DNA from: Bradyrhizobium sp. B124
GTDB lineage: Bacteria > Pseudomonadota > Alphaproteobacteria > Rhizobiales > Xanthobacteraceae
Direction of reading: 5' to 3'
DNA: 64,000 nt
Assembly (NCBI RefSeq): GCF_038967635.1
Contig: NZ_CP152413.1
Span: forward strand, 5,584,001 to 5,648,000
Under the pieces are notes generated by a model that did no database searches, was not told where the DNA came from, and saw only the letters and a program-made list of their open reading frames with translations. Positions 18,532 to 28,063 of the stretch are shown here, piece by piece (positions within the stretch are counted from its first letter, which is position 1; the number at the start of each line of letters is the position of its first letter). The position numbers and the translations under genes are program-made.

Positions 18532-19368
18532 GTGCCGACGACCTCCAATTATTTCCACCTGCATCTGGTGTCTGATTCGACCGGCGAGACGCTGATCACC
18601 GTGGCGCGCGCGGTCGCCGCGCAATACGCCAACGTGACGGCGGTCGAGCATGTCTATCCTTTGGTGCGCAGCCAGAAGCAGCTCGATCGCGTGCTCGACG
18701 AGATCGAGGAATCGCCCGGCATTGTCCTGTTCACGCTGCTTGAGAAGGATCTGGTCGGTCGGCTCGAGGGCAAGTGCAAGGCGATCAACGTTCCGAGCCT
18801 GTCGATCATAGGGCCGGTGATGCAGTTGTTCGAGGCGTATCTGGGTGCCGCGACGACCGGACGCGTCGGTGCGCAGCATGTGCTGAACGCGGAATATTTC
18901 AGCCGCATCGACGCGTTGAATTACACGATGATCCATGACGACGGTCAGCATGTCGAAGGCCTCGAGGACGCCGACGTCGTCCTGGTCGGTGTGTCCCGCA
19001 CGTCGAAGACCCCGACCTCGATCTATCTTGCCAACCGCGGCATAAGAACTGCAAACGTGCCGTTGGTGCCGGGCATTCCGCTGCCGCACCAGCTCGAGAC
19101 CCTGAAGAAGCCGTTGGTGGTCAGCCTGCATGCGACGCCGGAGCGCTTGATCCAGGTCCGGCAGAACCGCCTGCTCACGATGGGCGATCGCGACAACGAC
19201 ACCTACATCGACAAGCAGGCGGTGGCCGACGAAGTCGCGTTTGCACGGCGCCTGAGTGCGAAATTTAACTGGGCATTGCTCGACGTGACGCGTCGCTCGA
19301 TCGAGGAGACTGCGGCTGCGATCATGAAGCTCTATAACGACCGCCAGCGCGCGCGGCCGTCGGAGTAA
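18532..19368 (+). CDS. Pyruvate, phosphate dikinase regulatory protein (DUF299)
   Basis: A 278-residue bifunctional kinase/pyrophosphorylase of the PPDK/PEP-synthetase regulatory family. The N-terminus [20 protein letters not shown] and the P-loop-like [19 protein letters not shown] are diagnostic. Such proteins switch PPDK or PpsA off by ADP-dependent phosphorylation and on by Pi-dependent dephosphorylation. The start is GTG at 18532, immediately after the proposed origin. In other alphaproteobacteria this family is the first gene on this side of oriC. It is followed after ten bases by maf. Confidence 0.94.
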   Translation: MPTTSNYFHLHLVSDSTGETLITVARAVAAQYANVTAVEHVYPLVRSQKQLDRVLDEIEESPGIVLFTLLEKDLVGRLEGKCKAINVPSLSIIGPVMQLFEAYLGAATTGRVGAQHVLNAEYFSRIDALNYTMIHDDGQHVEGLEDADVVLVGVSRTSKTPTSIYLANRGIRTANVPLVPGIPLPHQLETLKKPLVVSLHATPERLIQVRQNRLLTMGDRDNDTYIDKQAVADEVAFARRLSAKFNWALLDVTRRSIEETAAAIMKLYNDRQRARPSE

Positions 19369-19378
19369 CGGCCAAATC

Positions 19379-19987
19379 ATGAGCATCTGGCGCGGCCCGC
19401 AGAAGCTGATCCTTGCGTCGCAAAGCCGTGCGCGAAGGATGCTGCTCGAAAACGCCGGCCTTGAGTTCGAGGCGCTGCCGGCCGATATCGATGAACGCGC
19501 GGTGCAGAGAAACTCCGGCCTTTCGGCGCCGGGCGAGATCGCATCGCTCCTGGCGCGTGAGAAGGCGCTGTTCATATCGAGGCAGAGGCCGGGTCAATAT
19601 GTCGTCGGCGCCGACCAGACGCTGGCGCTGGGGGAGCGGATGTTCAGCAAGCCTGCCGGCCGTGCCCAGGCTGCCGAGCAGCTCGGCCTGCTCGCCGGAC
19701 AGACGCATGCGCTACATTCAGCCGTCTCGGTCGCGCGCGATGGGAAAGTCCTGTTCGACGATGTGAGCGTGGCCCTGATGACGATGCGGCGGCTTGCTGC
19801 CGAGGAGATCGAAGCCTATCTCGACCAGGCCGGGGAGGCGGTGACGACCAGCGTCGGCGCCTACCAGCTCGAGGGCCTCGGCGTGCATCTGTTCGAGCAG
19901 ATCGAAGGCGACCATTTCACCATCCTCGGCCTGCCGATATTGTCGCTGCTCGCATTCCTGCGCCGCGAAAAACTGCTCGCGGTGTGA
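19379..19987 (+). CDS. maf: Maf-family nucleotide pyrophosphatase
   Basis: A 202-residue Maf/YceF-type nucleoside triphosphate pyrophosphatase, which hydrolyses non-canonical or modified NTPs. It shows LILASQSRARRMLLENAGL at the start, the conserved AREKA, the catalytic VVGADQTLALGERMFSKP and AVTTSVGAYQLEGLGVHLFEQIEGD. The exact substrate (dTTP/UTP or m7GTP type) cannot be told safely. It sits between the PPDK regulator and coaE; aroE, often found next in line in relatives, is missing. Confidence 0.92.
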   Translation: MSIWRGPQKLILASQSRARRMLLENAGLEFEALPADIDERAVQRNSGLSAPGEIASLLAREKALFISRQRPGQYVVGADQTLALGERMFSKPAGRAQAAEQLGLLAGQTHALHSAVSVARDGKVLFDDVSVALMTMRRLAAEEIEAYLDQAGEAVTTSVGAYQLEGLGVHLFEQIEGDHFTILGLPILSLLAFLRREKLLAV

Positions 19988-20023
19988 GGTGCCGAGGCAT
20001 GGCGACGGAGAGATGCTGAACCG

Positions 20024-20623
20024 ATGTTGATTTTGGGACTGACCGGCTCGATCGGGATGGGAAAATCCACCACGGCCAAACTCTTCATCGAGGCCGGCGT
20101 GCCGGTGTATGACGCCGATGCGGCCGTGCATCAGCTCTATGAGGGCGAAGCCGCACCTGCGATCGAGGCAGCCTTTCCCGGCACCACGGCGAACGGCAAG
20201 GTCGACCGCGCAAAACTCTCGGCACGCGTGGTGCACGACCCTGCGGCAATGCGGCAGCTCGAGCAAATCGTGCATCCGATGCTTGGCGCGTCGCGGCAGA
20301 AATTCTTTGCCGATGCGGAAGCCGCCGGCGCGCCGATCGTCGTCGTCGACGTGCCGCTGCTGTATGAGACCGGCGGCGAGAAGCGCGTCGATGCGGTCGT
20401 CGTCGTTACCACCTCGCCGGAACTGCAGCGCGAGCGCGTGCTGGCGCGGGGCACCATGGATGCCGCCAAGCTCGACGCCATCATCGCCAAGCAGATGCCG
20501 GACGCCGAGAAGCGCAAGCGCGCGGATTTCATCGTGGATACCTCGCACGGACTTGATCCGGTGCGGGCGCGCATCCGCGACATTCTGGCCGAGGTTGTTA
20601 AGATGCCGGAGCGGCGAACCTGA
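20024..20623 (+). CDS. coaE: Dephospho-CoA kinase
   Basis: A 199-residue P-loop kinase for the last step of coenzyme A synthesis. Walker A is [16 protein letters not shown] near residues 4-19, followed by [14 protein letters not shown] with the catalytic Asp, the [11 protein letters not shown] segment and the lid with RVLARG. The length is normal. ATG at 20024 is 36 bases after maf, and dnaQ follows after 32 bases, so maf-coaE-dnaQ are probably one transcript. Confidence 0.95.
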   Translation: MLILGLTGSIGMGKSTTAKLFIEAGVPVYDADAAVHQLYEGEAAPAIEAAFPGTTANGKVDRAKLSARVVHDPAAMRQLEQIVHPMLGASRQKFFADAEAAGAPIVVVDVPLLYETGGEKRVDAVVVVTTSPELQRERVLARGTMDAAKLDAIIAKQMPDAEKRKRADFIVDTSHGLDPVRARIRDILAEVVKMPERRT

Positions 20624-20655
20624 TTCGCCCCGCTTGTCCGGGATTCCCTCACGTC

Positions 20656-21378
20656 ATGCGCGAAATCGTTCTCGATACCGAAACCACTGGCCTCGATCCG
20701 CTGCGCGGCGACCGGCTGGTCGAGATCGGCTGCGTCGAGATCTTCAACCGCATGCCGACGGGGCAGACCTACCACGTCTACATCAATCCCGAACGCGACA
20801 TGCCGGCCGAAGCGTTCGCCGTGCACGGGCTGTCGACCGAATTCCTGGCCTCCAAGCCGCTGTTCAATGAGGTGGTCGACGAGTTCCTGGCCTTCATCGG
20901 CGATACGCCGCTGGTGATCCACAACGCGTCGTTCGATATCAGCTTCATCAATGCCGAGCTCGACCGCATCAAGCGGAAGGCCATCCCGAAGGACCGGCTG
21001 GTCGATACGCTGCTGCTGGCGCGACGCAAGCATCCCGGCGTGTCGAACCGGCTCGACGATCTCTGCTCGCGCTATCAGATCGACAATTCGCGCCGCACCA
21101 AGCACGGCGCCTTGCTCGATGCCGAGCTGCTGGCCGAAGTCTATATCGACCTGATCGGGGCGCGGCAGTCGCAGCTCATCCTGGCGTCGGAAAATTCGGA
21201 TGCGCGCAGCGGAAGCTATGGCGATACGCCGCGGCGGCAGCGCGAGACGGCGCTGGTTGCGCGGGTCAGCGACGCGGATCGCGAGGCCCACCGGGCGTTC
21301 GTCGCGACGCTCGGCGACAAGCCGATCTGGAACGATTACTTGCCGCCGCCAGCGCCCGCTGCAGCACCGGCGGCTTGA
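20656..21378 (+). CDS. dnaQ: DNA polymerase III subunit epsilon (proofreading exonuclease)
   Basis: A 240-residue DEDDh 3'-5' exonuclease. Exo I is REIVLDTETTGLDP, Exo II is VIHNASFDISFINAEL and Exo III lies in NSRRTKHGALLDAELLAEVY with the catalytic His and Asp. It removes misincorporated bases within the replicative core. The C-terminus is the clamp- and alpha-binding tail (rich in Pro/Ala at the end). It converges on secB across a palindromic repeat. Confidence 0.96.
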   Translation: MREIVLDTETTGLDPLRGDRLVEIGCVEIFNRMPTGQTYHVYINPERDMPAEAFAVHGLSTEFLASKPLFNEVVDEFLAFIGDTPLVIHNASFDISFINAELDRIKRKAIPKDRLVDTLLLARRKHPGVSNRLDDLCSRYQIDNSRRTKHGALLDAELLAEVYIDLIGARQSQLILASENSDARSGSYGDTPRRQRETALVARVSDADREAHRAFVATLGDKPIWNDYLPPPAPAAAPAA

Positions 21379-21393
21379 TCGCTTATACGTATT

Positions 21394-21499
21394 CCCGTCA
21401 TGCTGAGGAGCCGCGAAGCGGCGTCTCGAAGGATGAACGGCCCGGCCGGTGGCCCGTCGGTCCTTCGAGACGCGCTACGCGCTCCTCAGGATGACGGGG
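21394..21499. repeat. Palindromic intergenic repeat, CCCGTCATGCTGAGGAGC type
   Basis: Long inverted arms (CCCGTCATGCTGAGGAGCCG...CTTCGAGACGC and complement ending CTCAGGATGACGGG) fill the gap between convergent dnaQ and secB. A second copy of the same type is at 58594-58695. Confidence 0.85.
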
Positions 21500-21526
21500 T
21501 CAGGCTTCGGTATTCTCTAACTCAGT

Positions 21527-22015
21527 TCAGCTCGGCTTGACGCCAGAAGCGGCCTGGGCGGCTGCCTGCCGCTCCATGTTCTGGCGGTAGAGGCCGACGA
21601 AATCGACGGGGTCGAGCAGCAGGGGCGGGAAGCCGCCGTCGCGGACCGAGGTCGCGACGATCTCGCGCGCGAACGGGAACAGCAGCCGCGGGCACTCGAT
21701 CATGACCAGCGGGTGCAAATTCTCCTTCGGCACGTTCACGATCCGGAAGACGCCGGCATAGGCGAGGTCGAAGCTGAACATCACCTTGCCGGCCGACTCG
21801 GCCTTGCCCTCGATCGAGAGGATCACCTCGTACTCGTTCTCCGACAGGTTGTTGGCGGAGACGTTGATCTGGATGTTGATCGCCGGCTGCTGTTGCTGCT
21901 GGCCGAGCGAGGTCGGCGCATTCGGGTTCTCGAACGACAGATCCTTGGTGTACTGCGCCAATACGTTGAGCTGGGGAGCGGGCTGTTCGACGGGGGCGCC
22001 GTTGCCATTGGTCAT
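21527..22015 (-). CDS. secB: Protein-export chaperone SecB
   Basis: A 162-residue tetrameric chaperone that keeps preproteins unfolded and delivers them to SecA. It has the family core [25 protein letters not shown] split across residues 48-75, [12 protein letters not shown] and [32 protein letters not shown] at 22015 is chosen: AGGAGA lies eight bases upstream and MTNGNG is the usual start, whereas the upstream frame is arginine-rich noise. The N-terminal 45 residues form a Gln/Pro-rich extension (QQQQQ) common in this group. Confidence 0.95.
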   Translation of the reverse strand: MTNGNGAPVEQPAPQLNVLAQYTKDLSFENPNAPTSLGQQQQQPAINIQINVSANNLSENEYEVILSIEGKAESAGKVMFSFDLAYAGVFRIVNVPKENLHPLVMIECPRLLFPFAREIVATSVRDGGFPPLLLDPVDFVGLYRQNMERQAAAQAASGVKPS

Positions 22016-22434
22016 GAAAATGTCTCCTGGAGCGGCGCTCGGGACTGGATGTCCGACGGCACGCGTTAAGGTTTGGGAATGCCGATGCCGGCGAGTGGCT
22101 ATCATAGGCCCGGCTCGGTCCACAAGGACGACGAGCGCGTGCGGGCTGGCGTCCCTGCGGCCAAATCGCCGGCATCGGGATCGTGAACGCAACTCCGCCC
22201 AATCCCTTAACGGCTTCCTAAATTATTGAAGATACGCGATTTCCGGGAAGGAACGGGTTTCCCCCCGGGGTCAAAACGCGCTACACTTGCCCGTGCCAAA
22301 AAGCGCCATTGGCCGGGCATAGTTTCGTGCCTACATGCTGCGGACTCAATCGGTGATGTAATCTCTGCCGTTCCCGACCGGGAACGCTTTGATGCCCGGC
22401 CCGTTGCCGGCAGAGACCAGAAAGCGAATTCGAC
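22016..22434. other. Intergenic region between secB and the Tim44-like gene
   Basis: A 419-base gap between divergent genes. Apart from the secB ribosome-binding site no gene, repeat or terminator is recognised. An FxsA-family gene that often lies here in related bacteria is not detectable in any frame. Confidence 0.5.
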
Positions 22435-23139
22435 GTGGATATCTACACCATCATCTTCCTGGCGCTGGCCGTATTCATCTTTCTGCGCCTGCGCAGCGTT
22501 CTCGGCCAGCGCACGGGAAGCGAGCGGCCGCCGTATGATCGTGCAGCACCCAACGTCCTACAGCGCAGCCAGGATAACAACGTCGTGCCGATCCCGGGAT
22601 CGGTGATCGATCAGCCGGCCCCGGCCGCGCCCGCCGAACCGGTCGAACCCACGGAACGCTGGAAGGGCATCGCAGAGCCCGGCACGCCGCTGGCGCAGGG
22701 TCTTGACGCGGTTGTCGCCCAGGATTCCTCGTTCGATCCGCGGCATTTCCTCTCGGGCGCCCGCTCGGCCTATGAAATGATCGTGCTGGCCTTCGCCAAC
22801 GGCGATCGCCGCGCGCTGCGCGACCTGCTGTCGGCCGAGGTCTATGAAAGCTTCGAGGCCGCGATCAAGGATCGCGAGAAGCACGAGCAGAAGACCGAGA
22901 CGCGGTTCGTGTCGATCGACAAGGCCGAGATCGTCAGCGCCGAGACGCGCGATCGCTCGACCCAGCTGACCGTCCGCTTCGTGTCGCAGATGATCTCGGT
23001 CACGCGCGACAAGGCGGGAACGATCGTCGACGGCAGCCCGGACAAGGTCGCCGACATCACCGACATCTGGACCTTCGCCCGCGACTCGACTTCCCGCGAT
23101 CCGAATTGGAAGCTGGTTGGAACTGGAAGCGCTCACTAA
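22435..23139 (+). CDS. Tim44/TimA-family putative membrane adaptor protein
   Basis: A 234-residue protein with an N-terminal membrane anchor (DIYTIIFLALAVFIFLRLRSVLG), a Pro-rich linker (about 60-80) and a C-terminal Tim44-like domain (FDPRHFLSGARSAYEMIVLAFANGDRRALRDLLS and DIWTFARD). Its mitochondrial relative binds the inner membrane and import motor; the bacterial role is not established but is thought to be membrane adaptor-like. GTG at 22435 is the start. It overlaps mltA by 23 bases and lies opposite secB, as in many alphaproteobacteria. Confidence 0.88.
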   Translation: MDIYTIIFLALAVFIFLRLRSVLGQRTGSERPPYDRAAPNVLQRSQDNNVVPIPGSVIDQPAPAAPAEPVEPTERWKGIAEPGTPLAQGLDAVVAQDSSFDPRHFLSGARSAYEMIVLAFANGDRRALRDLLSAEVYESFEAAIKDREKHEQKTETRFVSIDKAEIVSAETRDRSTQLTVRFVSQMISVTRDKAGTIVDGSPDKVADITDIWTFARDSTSRDPNWKLVGTGSAH

Positions 23140-24709
23140 ACATCTCAGCTACGGGCGCCTCGCGATCGCGTGCTGTGCGCTCGCGGTTGTGTGCTCCACC
23201 GCGGCGATCGCCGCGCGCTACAGGTCGAGCCGGCACGCTCCGCCGCGACACGAGCATAGCCACCCGATCCCCTATCCCAATCTGGAACTGCCGTTGCAGG
23301 TCAGCGGCAGCCAGTACGAGCCGCTCGCCTGGGCCAACGTCTCCGGCTGGAGCGACGACGATCATCTCGCGGCCTACAAGGCGTTTCGCACCAGCTGCAA
23401 GCCGATCGCGGCCCAGCAGGGCGCGCCCGCGGATTCGAAGGCGCTCGGCAGCTCGCTGCGCGATCCCTGCGGGATCGCCAAGGGACTCGATCTCGCCAGT
23501 GGCGCGAAAGCGAAGGAATTCTTCGAGCAGAATTTTGTGCCGCTGCGGATCTCGCGGCTCGGCGAGGATGCCGGCTTCGTCACCGGCTATTACGAGCCGG
23601 TGCTCGATGGCTCGCGGACCCAGACCGACGTCTACAATGTTCCGGTCTATCGCCGGCCGTCCAACCTGTTCGTGCGCGGCAAGACGCAAGCGTCGGTCGG
23701 CCTGCCCAACAGCGGTCCTGTGTATCGCAAGATCGGCCGGCGCAAGCTCGTGCCCTATTACGATCGCGGTCAGATCGAGGACGGCGCGATCGCCGGCCGT
23801 GGGCTGGAGATCGCCTGGCTGAAGAGCCAGACCGATCTGTTGTTCGCGCAGATCCAGGGCTCGGCGCGGATCAAGTTCGAGGACGGCACCACCCTGCGCA
23901 TCAATTACGACGCGCATAATGGCTATCCCTATACGCCGGTCGGACGGGTCCTGATCGACCGCGGCATCATCCCGAAGGACCAGATGTCGATGCAGAAGAT
24001 CAGGGAGTGGATGGAGCAGAATCCCGACGGTGCCAAGGAGCTGCGGCGGCAGAATCGCGCCTATGTGTTCTTCCGCGAGGTTCCGCTGTCCGACAAGGAC
24101 GAGGCGGTCGGCGCGCAGGGCGTGCCGCTGACGCCCGGCCGCTCGATCGCGGTCGACAAGGCGCTGCACGTCTACGGCACGCCGTTCTTCATTGCCGGCG
24201 AGCTGCCGATCGAATCCGAGCAATCCAAGACGCCGTTCCATCGCCTGATGATCGCGCAGGATACTGGATCGGCGATCGTCGGCCCGGCGCGCGCCGATCT
24301 CTATTTCGGAGCCGGCGCGGACGCCGGAAAGGTCTCGGGCCGGCTGCGGCACAATATGCAGTTCGTGATGCTGGTGCCGAAGGGTCTCGATCCCGTTGCG
24401 CGCGGCCACAAGCTGCCGATCCCTGACGAGCGGCCGTCGGCCAAAATCGCGAAGCTGTTTCCGCAGACCGATCCGCAGAAGGACAAGCCGGCGGATGTAC
24501 CGACTGCGACCGTCGCTAGGGCTGGGAGCAAGGACGCCGCCAAGGCCCCGCCCGCGAAGGATGCTGCGCCCGCAGCACCGGCTGCAATGACCTCTGTTGC
24601 ACAGTCGGCGCCTGTGGCAGAACCTGTGCCGCTGCCGGTCGCCCGGCCCGACATTCCGCAACCGGAGAAGCGGCGCACTCGGCGCTATCGCCATCACCGC
24701 GATCAATGA
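23117..24709 (+). CDS. mltA: Murein transglycosylase A (MltA)
   Basis: A 530-residue lytic transglycosylase. An N-terminal hydrophobic segment (about 14-33) serves as anchor or signal, then come the MltA barrel (GFVTGYYEPVLDGSRT, GRGLEIAWLKSQTDLLFAQIQGSARI) and the 3D domain with the catalytic Asp in AQDTGSAIVGPARADLYFG. It cleaves glycan strands with 1,6-anhydro product. The last 90 residues are Ala/Pro-rich and probably disordered. The start is TTG at 23117, inside the previous gene; no ATG or GTG nearby precedes the membrane segment. It overlaps the next gene by four bases (ATGA). Confidence 0.93.
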   Translation: MELEALTKHLSYGRLAIACCALAVVCSTAAIAARYRSSRHAPPRHEHSHPIPYPNLELPLQVSGSQYEPLAWANVSGWSDDDHLAAYKAFRTSCKPIAAQQGAPADSKALGSSLRDPCGIAKGLDLASGAKAKEFFEQNFVPLRISRLGEDAGFVTGYYEPVLDGSRTQTDVYNVPVYRRPSNLFVRGKTQASVGLPNSGPVYRKIGRRKLVPYYDRGQIEDGAIAGRGLEIAWLKSQTDLLFAQIQGSARIKFEDGTTLRINYDAHNGYPYTPVGRVLIDRGIIPKDQMSMQKIREWMEQNPDGAKELRRQNRAYVFFREVPLSDKDEAVGAQGVPLTPGRSIAVDKALHVYGTPFFIAGELPIESEQSKTPFHRLMIAQDTGSAIVGPARADLYFGAGADAGKVSGRLRHNMQFVMLVPKGLDPVARGHKLPIPDERPSAKIAKLFPQTDPQKDKPADVPTATVARAGSKDAAKAPPAKDAAPAAPAAMTSVAQSAPVAEPVPLPVARPDIPQPEKRRTRRYRHHRDQ

Positions 24710-25296
24710 AACGACCCGCGCCGATCCCCGACCTGTCCGCTCCGTCACGGCGCAAGCGTGCGCTGAGCGAGGAAGAGCGTGCGCTCTGGGAGAGCGTGGC
24801 CAAGCAAGTCAAGCCGCTGCGCAAGAAGCCGGCCGCACCGAAAGCCCACGCCGACGCTTCTGACCCGGCCACGCACCACGCCGCGGCCAAGCCCATCCCG
24901 GTCAAGCCGGTGACGTCGGTCAAGGCGACGCCGGCGCCGCGCCCACAGGTGCCGCCGCTGGCGCCGATCGGCCGCCGCGAACGTGCAAAGCTGTCGCGCG
25001 GCCGGCAGGAGATCGATGCGCGGCTCGATCTGCACGGCATGACGCAGATCCGCGCGCACCGCGTGCTGTTCACCTTCCTGCAACGCGCGCACAGCGACGG
25101 GCTCACCTTCGTGCTCGTCATCACCGGCAAGGGCAAGGTCGGGGGGGCGGATTCCGAACGCGGCGTGCTGCGCCGCCAGGTGCCGGAATGGCTCAGCCTG
25201 CCGGAATTCCGTTCGCTGGTGGTCGGCTTCGAGGAAGCGCATATCGGCCATGGCGGCGAGGGCGCGCTCTATGTGCGCGTCCGGCGCGCGCGCTGA
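24706..25296 (+). CDS. Smr/MutS2-C domain protein
   Basis: A 196-residue protein with a charged, Pro/Ala-rich N-terminal half and a C-terminal Smr domain (RLDLHGMTQIRAHRVLFTFLQRA, VLVITGKGK, FEEAHIGHGGEGALYVRVRR). Smr domains nick or bind nucleic acids; roles in recombination control or ribosome rescue are known for some members, none proven for this type. Translation is coupled to mltA through an ATGA overlap. It converges on the membrane-protein gene. Confidence 0.9.
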   Translation: MKRPAPIPDLSAPSRRKRALSEEERALWESVAKQVKPLRKKPAAPKAHADASDPATHHAAAKPIPVKPVTSVKATPAPRPQVPPLAPIGRRERAKLSRGRQEIDARLDLHGMTQIRAHRVLFTFLQRAHSDGLTFVLVITGKGKVGGADSERGVLRRQVPEWLSLPEFRSLVVGFEEAHIGHGGEGALYVRVRRAR

Positions 25297-25343
25297 GCAT
25301 GATCCGGAAAAGTGTGAAGCGGTTTTCCGAGAATGATCATGCG
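25297..25343. repeat. Palindromic repeat, GCATGATCCGGAAAA type
   Basis: GCATGATCCGGAAAAGTG and its near-complement ending GATCATGC form a short stem-loop between convergent genes. One of six copies of this type in the window. Confidence 0.8.
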
Positions 25344-25355
25344 CAAACAAAATGA

Positions 25356-26486
25356 TTAGAACGGCCGCACGATTCCGACGCGGGGGATCAGCGTAACGAT
25401 CCAGCCTGATATCGTCGTCTTGCGATCGTCTGACGGGATCGGCGGCACGTCCTTCGACGCTGGCAGCATCCTGGTGGCGTGCAGCATCAGGAACATGCAA
25501 ACCGCCCAGTTCGAGATCCAGCGCGAATAGTCGAACACGGTCACGAACATCCCGAAATAGCCGGCGCTGATCATGATGAGTGCGGCGAACACGATCCGCC
25601 GATGCAGCTCGTTCGCAAGCGCGCCGATCAGCCGCGCGAAATAGCGCCACAGCGGCGCATGCAGCCAGATCAGCAGCGCAAACACCGGGACGCCCAGGAT
25701 GTTCGAGGGCATCCGCGCCCAGGTGTCGGCGAACTCCTTCGACAGCGGCTGGTACCAGATGTAGCCGAACTGAAGCAGGTCGGTCCGCGACGGATCGGCC
25801 ATCCGGCTTTGCAGGTGACGGATGAATTCATCGTAGGGCACTTCGACCGTGCCGGCGAACTGCGCGACCAGGAACAGGATGCCGACTGCCGCGAGCGCCA
25901 TAAGGCCGATGGCGATGTTCCGCGGCGTCACGCGTTGCATCAGATAGAAGCGCAGCACCACGATTGCCGCGATGGTCGGCACATACATCAGGACGAAGAT
26001 GTGATGGATCAGGATCAGCAGGATCGAGAACAGCGCCGCGATCAGCACATAGACGACCGAGCGCGCCGGAATCAGCAGCAGCACGATCGTCAGCGCGCAG
26101 CCATAGATGTCGAAATGGCCGAGGGTGTGCATGAAATTCTTCAGGAAGAACGGCGATCCCGCGATGAAAATGAACAGCGGCCAATGCGCATCGTCGAAGC
26201 CGAATGTCCTCTGAAAGAGTGTGGCGAACAGGGCGAGCGTTACCAGCCAGACCGCGCCAGCCAACGCGAACACCAGCCACACCGGCACCTTGTCGGTGAA
26301 CAGCGACACGATCGCGCCGATCAACGCGCGCTTGGTGAAGCCGTAGTGATAGTCGACCAAGAGATGGATGTACGGGACGAAGGGCGGCAGCGCGATCTTG
26401 TGCAGGAACACCCCGACCAGCACGGCCGCGTTGACGGCCAGCATCAAGCGCCAGGGATTTTGCCACCATCCTAGGTTCAAACTCAT
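25356..26486 (-). CDS. Polytopic membrane protein of unknown function
   Basis: A 376-residue integral membrane protein with about eight to ten hydrophobic helices (for example LMLAVNAAVLVGVFLHKIAL, VWLVFALAGAVWLVTLALFA, VYVLIAALFSILLILIHHIFVL). There are HLLVDYHYGF and NFMHTLGHFDIYGC loops that could bind ligand or metal, but no family motif was recognised. Glycosyltransferase-like or oligosaccharide-polymerase-like folds have similar profiles, which is speculation. ATG at 26486 directly abuts a palindromic repeat; an in-frame alternative is at 26501. It lies downstream of hslU, probably separately transcribed. Confidence 0.8.
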   Translation of the reverse strand: MSLNLGWWQNPWRLMLAVNAAVLVGVFLHKIALPPFVPYIHLLVDYHYGFTKRALIGAIVSLFTDKVPVWLVFALAGAVWLVTLALFATLFQRTFGFDDAHWPLFIFIAGSPFFLKNFMHTLGHFDIYGCALTIVLLLIPARSVVYVLIAALFSILLILIHHIFVLMYVPTIAAIVVLRFYLMQRVTPRNIAIGLMALAAVGILFLVAQFAGTVEVPYDEFIRHLQSRMADPSRTDLLQFGYIWYQPLSKEFADTWARMPSNILGVPVFALLIWLHAPLWRYFARLIGALANELHRRIVFAALIMISAGYFGMFVTVFDYSRWISNWAVCMFLMLHATRMLPASKDVPPIPSDDRKTTISGWIVTLIPRVGIVRPF

Positions 26487-26487
26487 T

Positions 26488-26618
26488 GTCGTCCCGGGCA
26501 AGCGAAGCGCGACCCGGGACCCATAACCACAGGCCCGCGTTTGACGAGGACTGGTGCTGCAGCTTGCTTCAACGACGGGTGCCGGTGGTTATGGGTCCCT
26601 GCTTTCGCAGGGACGACG
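26488..26618. repeat. Palindromic intergenic repeat, GTCGTCCC...GGGACGAC type
   Basis: Arms GTCGTCCCGGGC...GGGACCCATAACC and GGTTATGGGTCCC...GGGACGAC are inverted complements. It fills the space between the hslU stop and the start of the membrane-protein gene, so that gene's leader is mostly repeat. Confidence 0.82.
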
Positions 26619-26634
26619 ATCTTAGCGGGGCTGC

Positions 26635-27939
26635 CTACAAAATAAACCGGCTCAGATCGGCGTTCTTGGCGAGGTCGCCGACATGCTTGGTCACGTAATC
26701 GGCGTCGACCTGGATGGTCTCGCCGTGGCGATCGGGCGCGGTGAAGGAGATCTCGTCCAGCACCCGCTCCATCACGGTCTGCAGCCGGCGCGCGCCGATA
26801 TTCTCGACCGTGGAATTCACCGCGACTGCGACATCGGCCAGCGCATCGATTGCGCTGTCGGTGACGTCGAGCGTGACGCCCTCGGTCTTCAGCAGCGCGA
26901 CATATTGCTTGATCAGCGACGCCTCCGGCTCGGTCAGGATCCGCCGCATGTCGTCGCGGGACAGCGCCTGCAGCTCGACGCGGATCGGCAGGCGACCCTG
27001 CAGTTCGGGCAGCAGGTCCGAGGGCTTCGCGATATGGAAGGCGCCCGAGGCGATGAACAGGATGTGGTCGGTCTTGACCGCGCCGTGCTTGGTCGAGACC
27101 GTGGTGCCCTCGATCAGCGGCAGCAGGTCGCGCTGCACGCCTTCGCGGGAGACGTCGCCGCCCTGGCGGTTCTCGCGCACGCAGATCTTGTCGATCTCGT
27201 CGAGGAAGACGATGCCGTTGTTCTCGACGGCGTTGATCGCCTCCTGCACCAGCTGGTCGGTGTCGAGCAGCTTGTCGGATTCCTCGTTGACGAGGATCTC
27301 GTGCGAGCCTTCGACTGTCAGGCGGCGCGTCTTGCTGCGTCCGCCCATCTTGCCGAAGATGTCGCCGAGCGAGATCGCGCCCATCTGGGCGCCGGGCATG
27401 CCGGGGATTTCGAACATCGGCATGCCGCTGCCGGACGACTGCGTCTCGATCTCGATTTCCTTGTCGTTGAGCTCGCCGGCGCGCAGCTTCTTGCGGAACG
27501 ACTCCCGCGTCGCCGGGCTCGATGCGGGGCCGACCAGCGCATCCAGCACGCGCTCCTCGGCGGCGAGCTGGGCACGGGCCTGAACGTCCTTGCGCTTGCG
27601 CTCGCGGGTCTGCGAAATCGCCACCTCGACGAGGTCGCGGACGATCTGCTCGACGTCGCGGCCGACATAGCCGACCTCGGTGAACTTGGTGGCTTCGACC
27701 TTGAGGAACGGTGCGCCCGCAAGCTTGGCCAGCCGCCGCGCGATCTCGGTCTTGCCGACGCCGGTCGGCCCGATCATCAGGATGTTCTTGGGCAGAACCT
27801 CCTCGCGCAGGGAACCGGCAAGCTGCAGCCGCCGCCAGCGGTTGCGCAGCGCGATCGACACCGCGCGCTTGGCATCGGCCTGGCCGACGATGAAACGGTC
27901 AAGTTCAGAAACGATTTCGCGGGGGGAGAAGTCGGTCAT
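26635..27939 (-). CDS. hslU: HslU ATPase subunit of the HslVU protease
   Basis: A 434-residue AAA+ unfoldase. It begins [34 protein letters not shown] (in pieces), has Walker [18 protein letters not shown], the pore loop [11 protein letters not shown], Walker [12 protein letters not shown] and the sensor-2 region ending NADLSRFIL, whose tail docks into HslV. It feeds substrates to the HslV peptidase during heat stress. The gene pair is interrupted by a GNAT gene, with hslV upstream. Confidence 0.97.
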   Translation of the reverse strand: MTDFSPREIVSELDRFIVGQADAKRAVSIALRNRWRRLQLAGSLREEVLPKNILMIGPTGVGKTEIARRLAKLAGAPFLKVEATKFTEVGYVGRDVEQIVRDLVEVAISQTRERKRKDVQARAQLAAEERVLDALVGPASSPATRESFRKKLRAGELNDKEIEIETQSSGSGMPMFEIPGMPGAQMGAISLGDIFGKMGGRSKTRRLTVEGSHEILVNEESDKLLDTDQLVQEAINAVENNGIVFLDEIDKICVRENRQGGDVSREGVQRDLLPLIEGTTVSTKHGAVKTDHILFIASGAFHIAKPSDLLPELQGRLPIRVELQALSRDDMRRILTEPEASLIKQYVALLKTEGVTLDVTDSAIDALADVAVAVNSTVENIGARRLQTVMERVLDEISFTAPDRHGETIQVDADYVTKHVGDLAKNADLSRFIL

Positions 27940-28010
27940 TGGCTCTAGCTAGGTTGAAAGAATGGTCTCGGCAAGCGCCGTTCCGCGCCTGCGACGTTAG
28001 CTCATTGTTT

Positions 28011-28060
28011 GAGCATGATCTTTTCGGAAAACCGCTTCGCACTTTTCCGGATCATGCTCT
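28011..28060. repeat. Palindromic repeat, GCATGATCCGGAAAA type
   Basis: GAGCATGATCTTTTCGGAAAACC and ACTTTTCCGGATCATGCTC form a stem between the GNAT gene and hslU. It might reduce readthrough from hslV-GNAT into hslU. Confidence 0.8.
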
Positions 28061-28063
28061 AGG

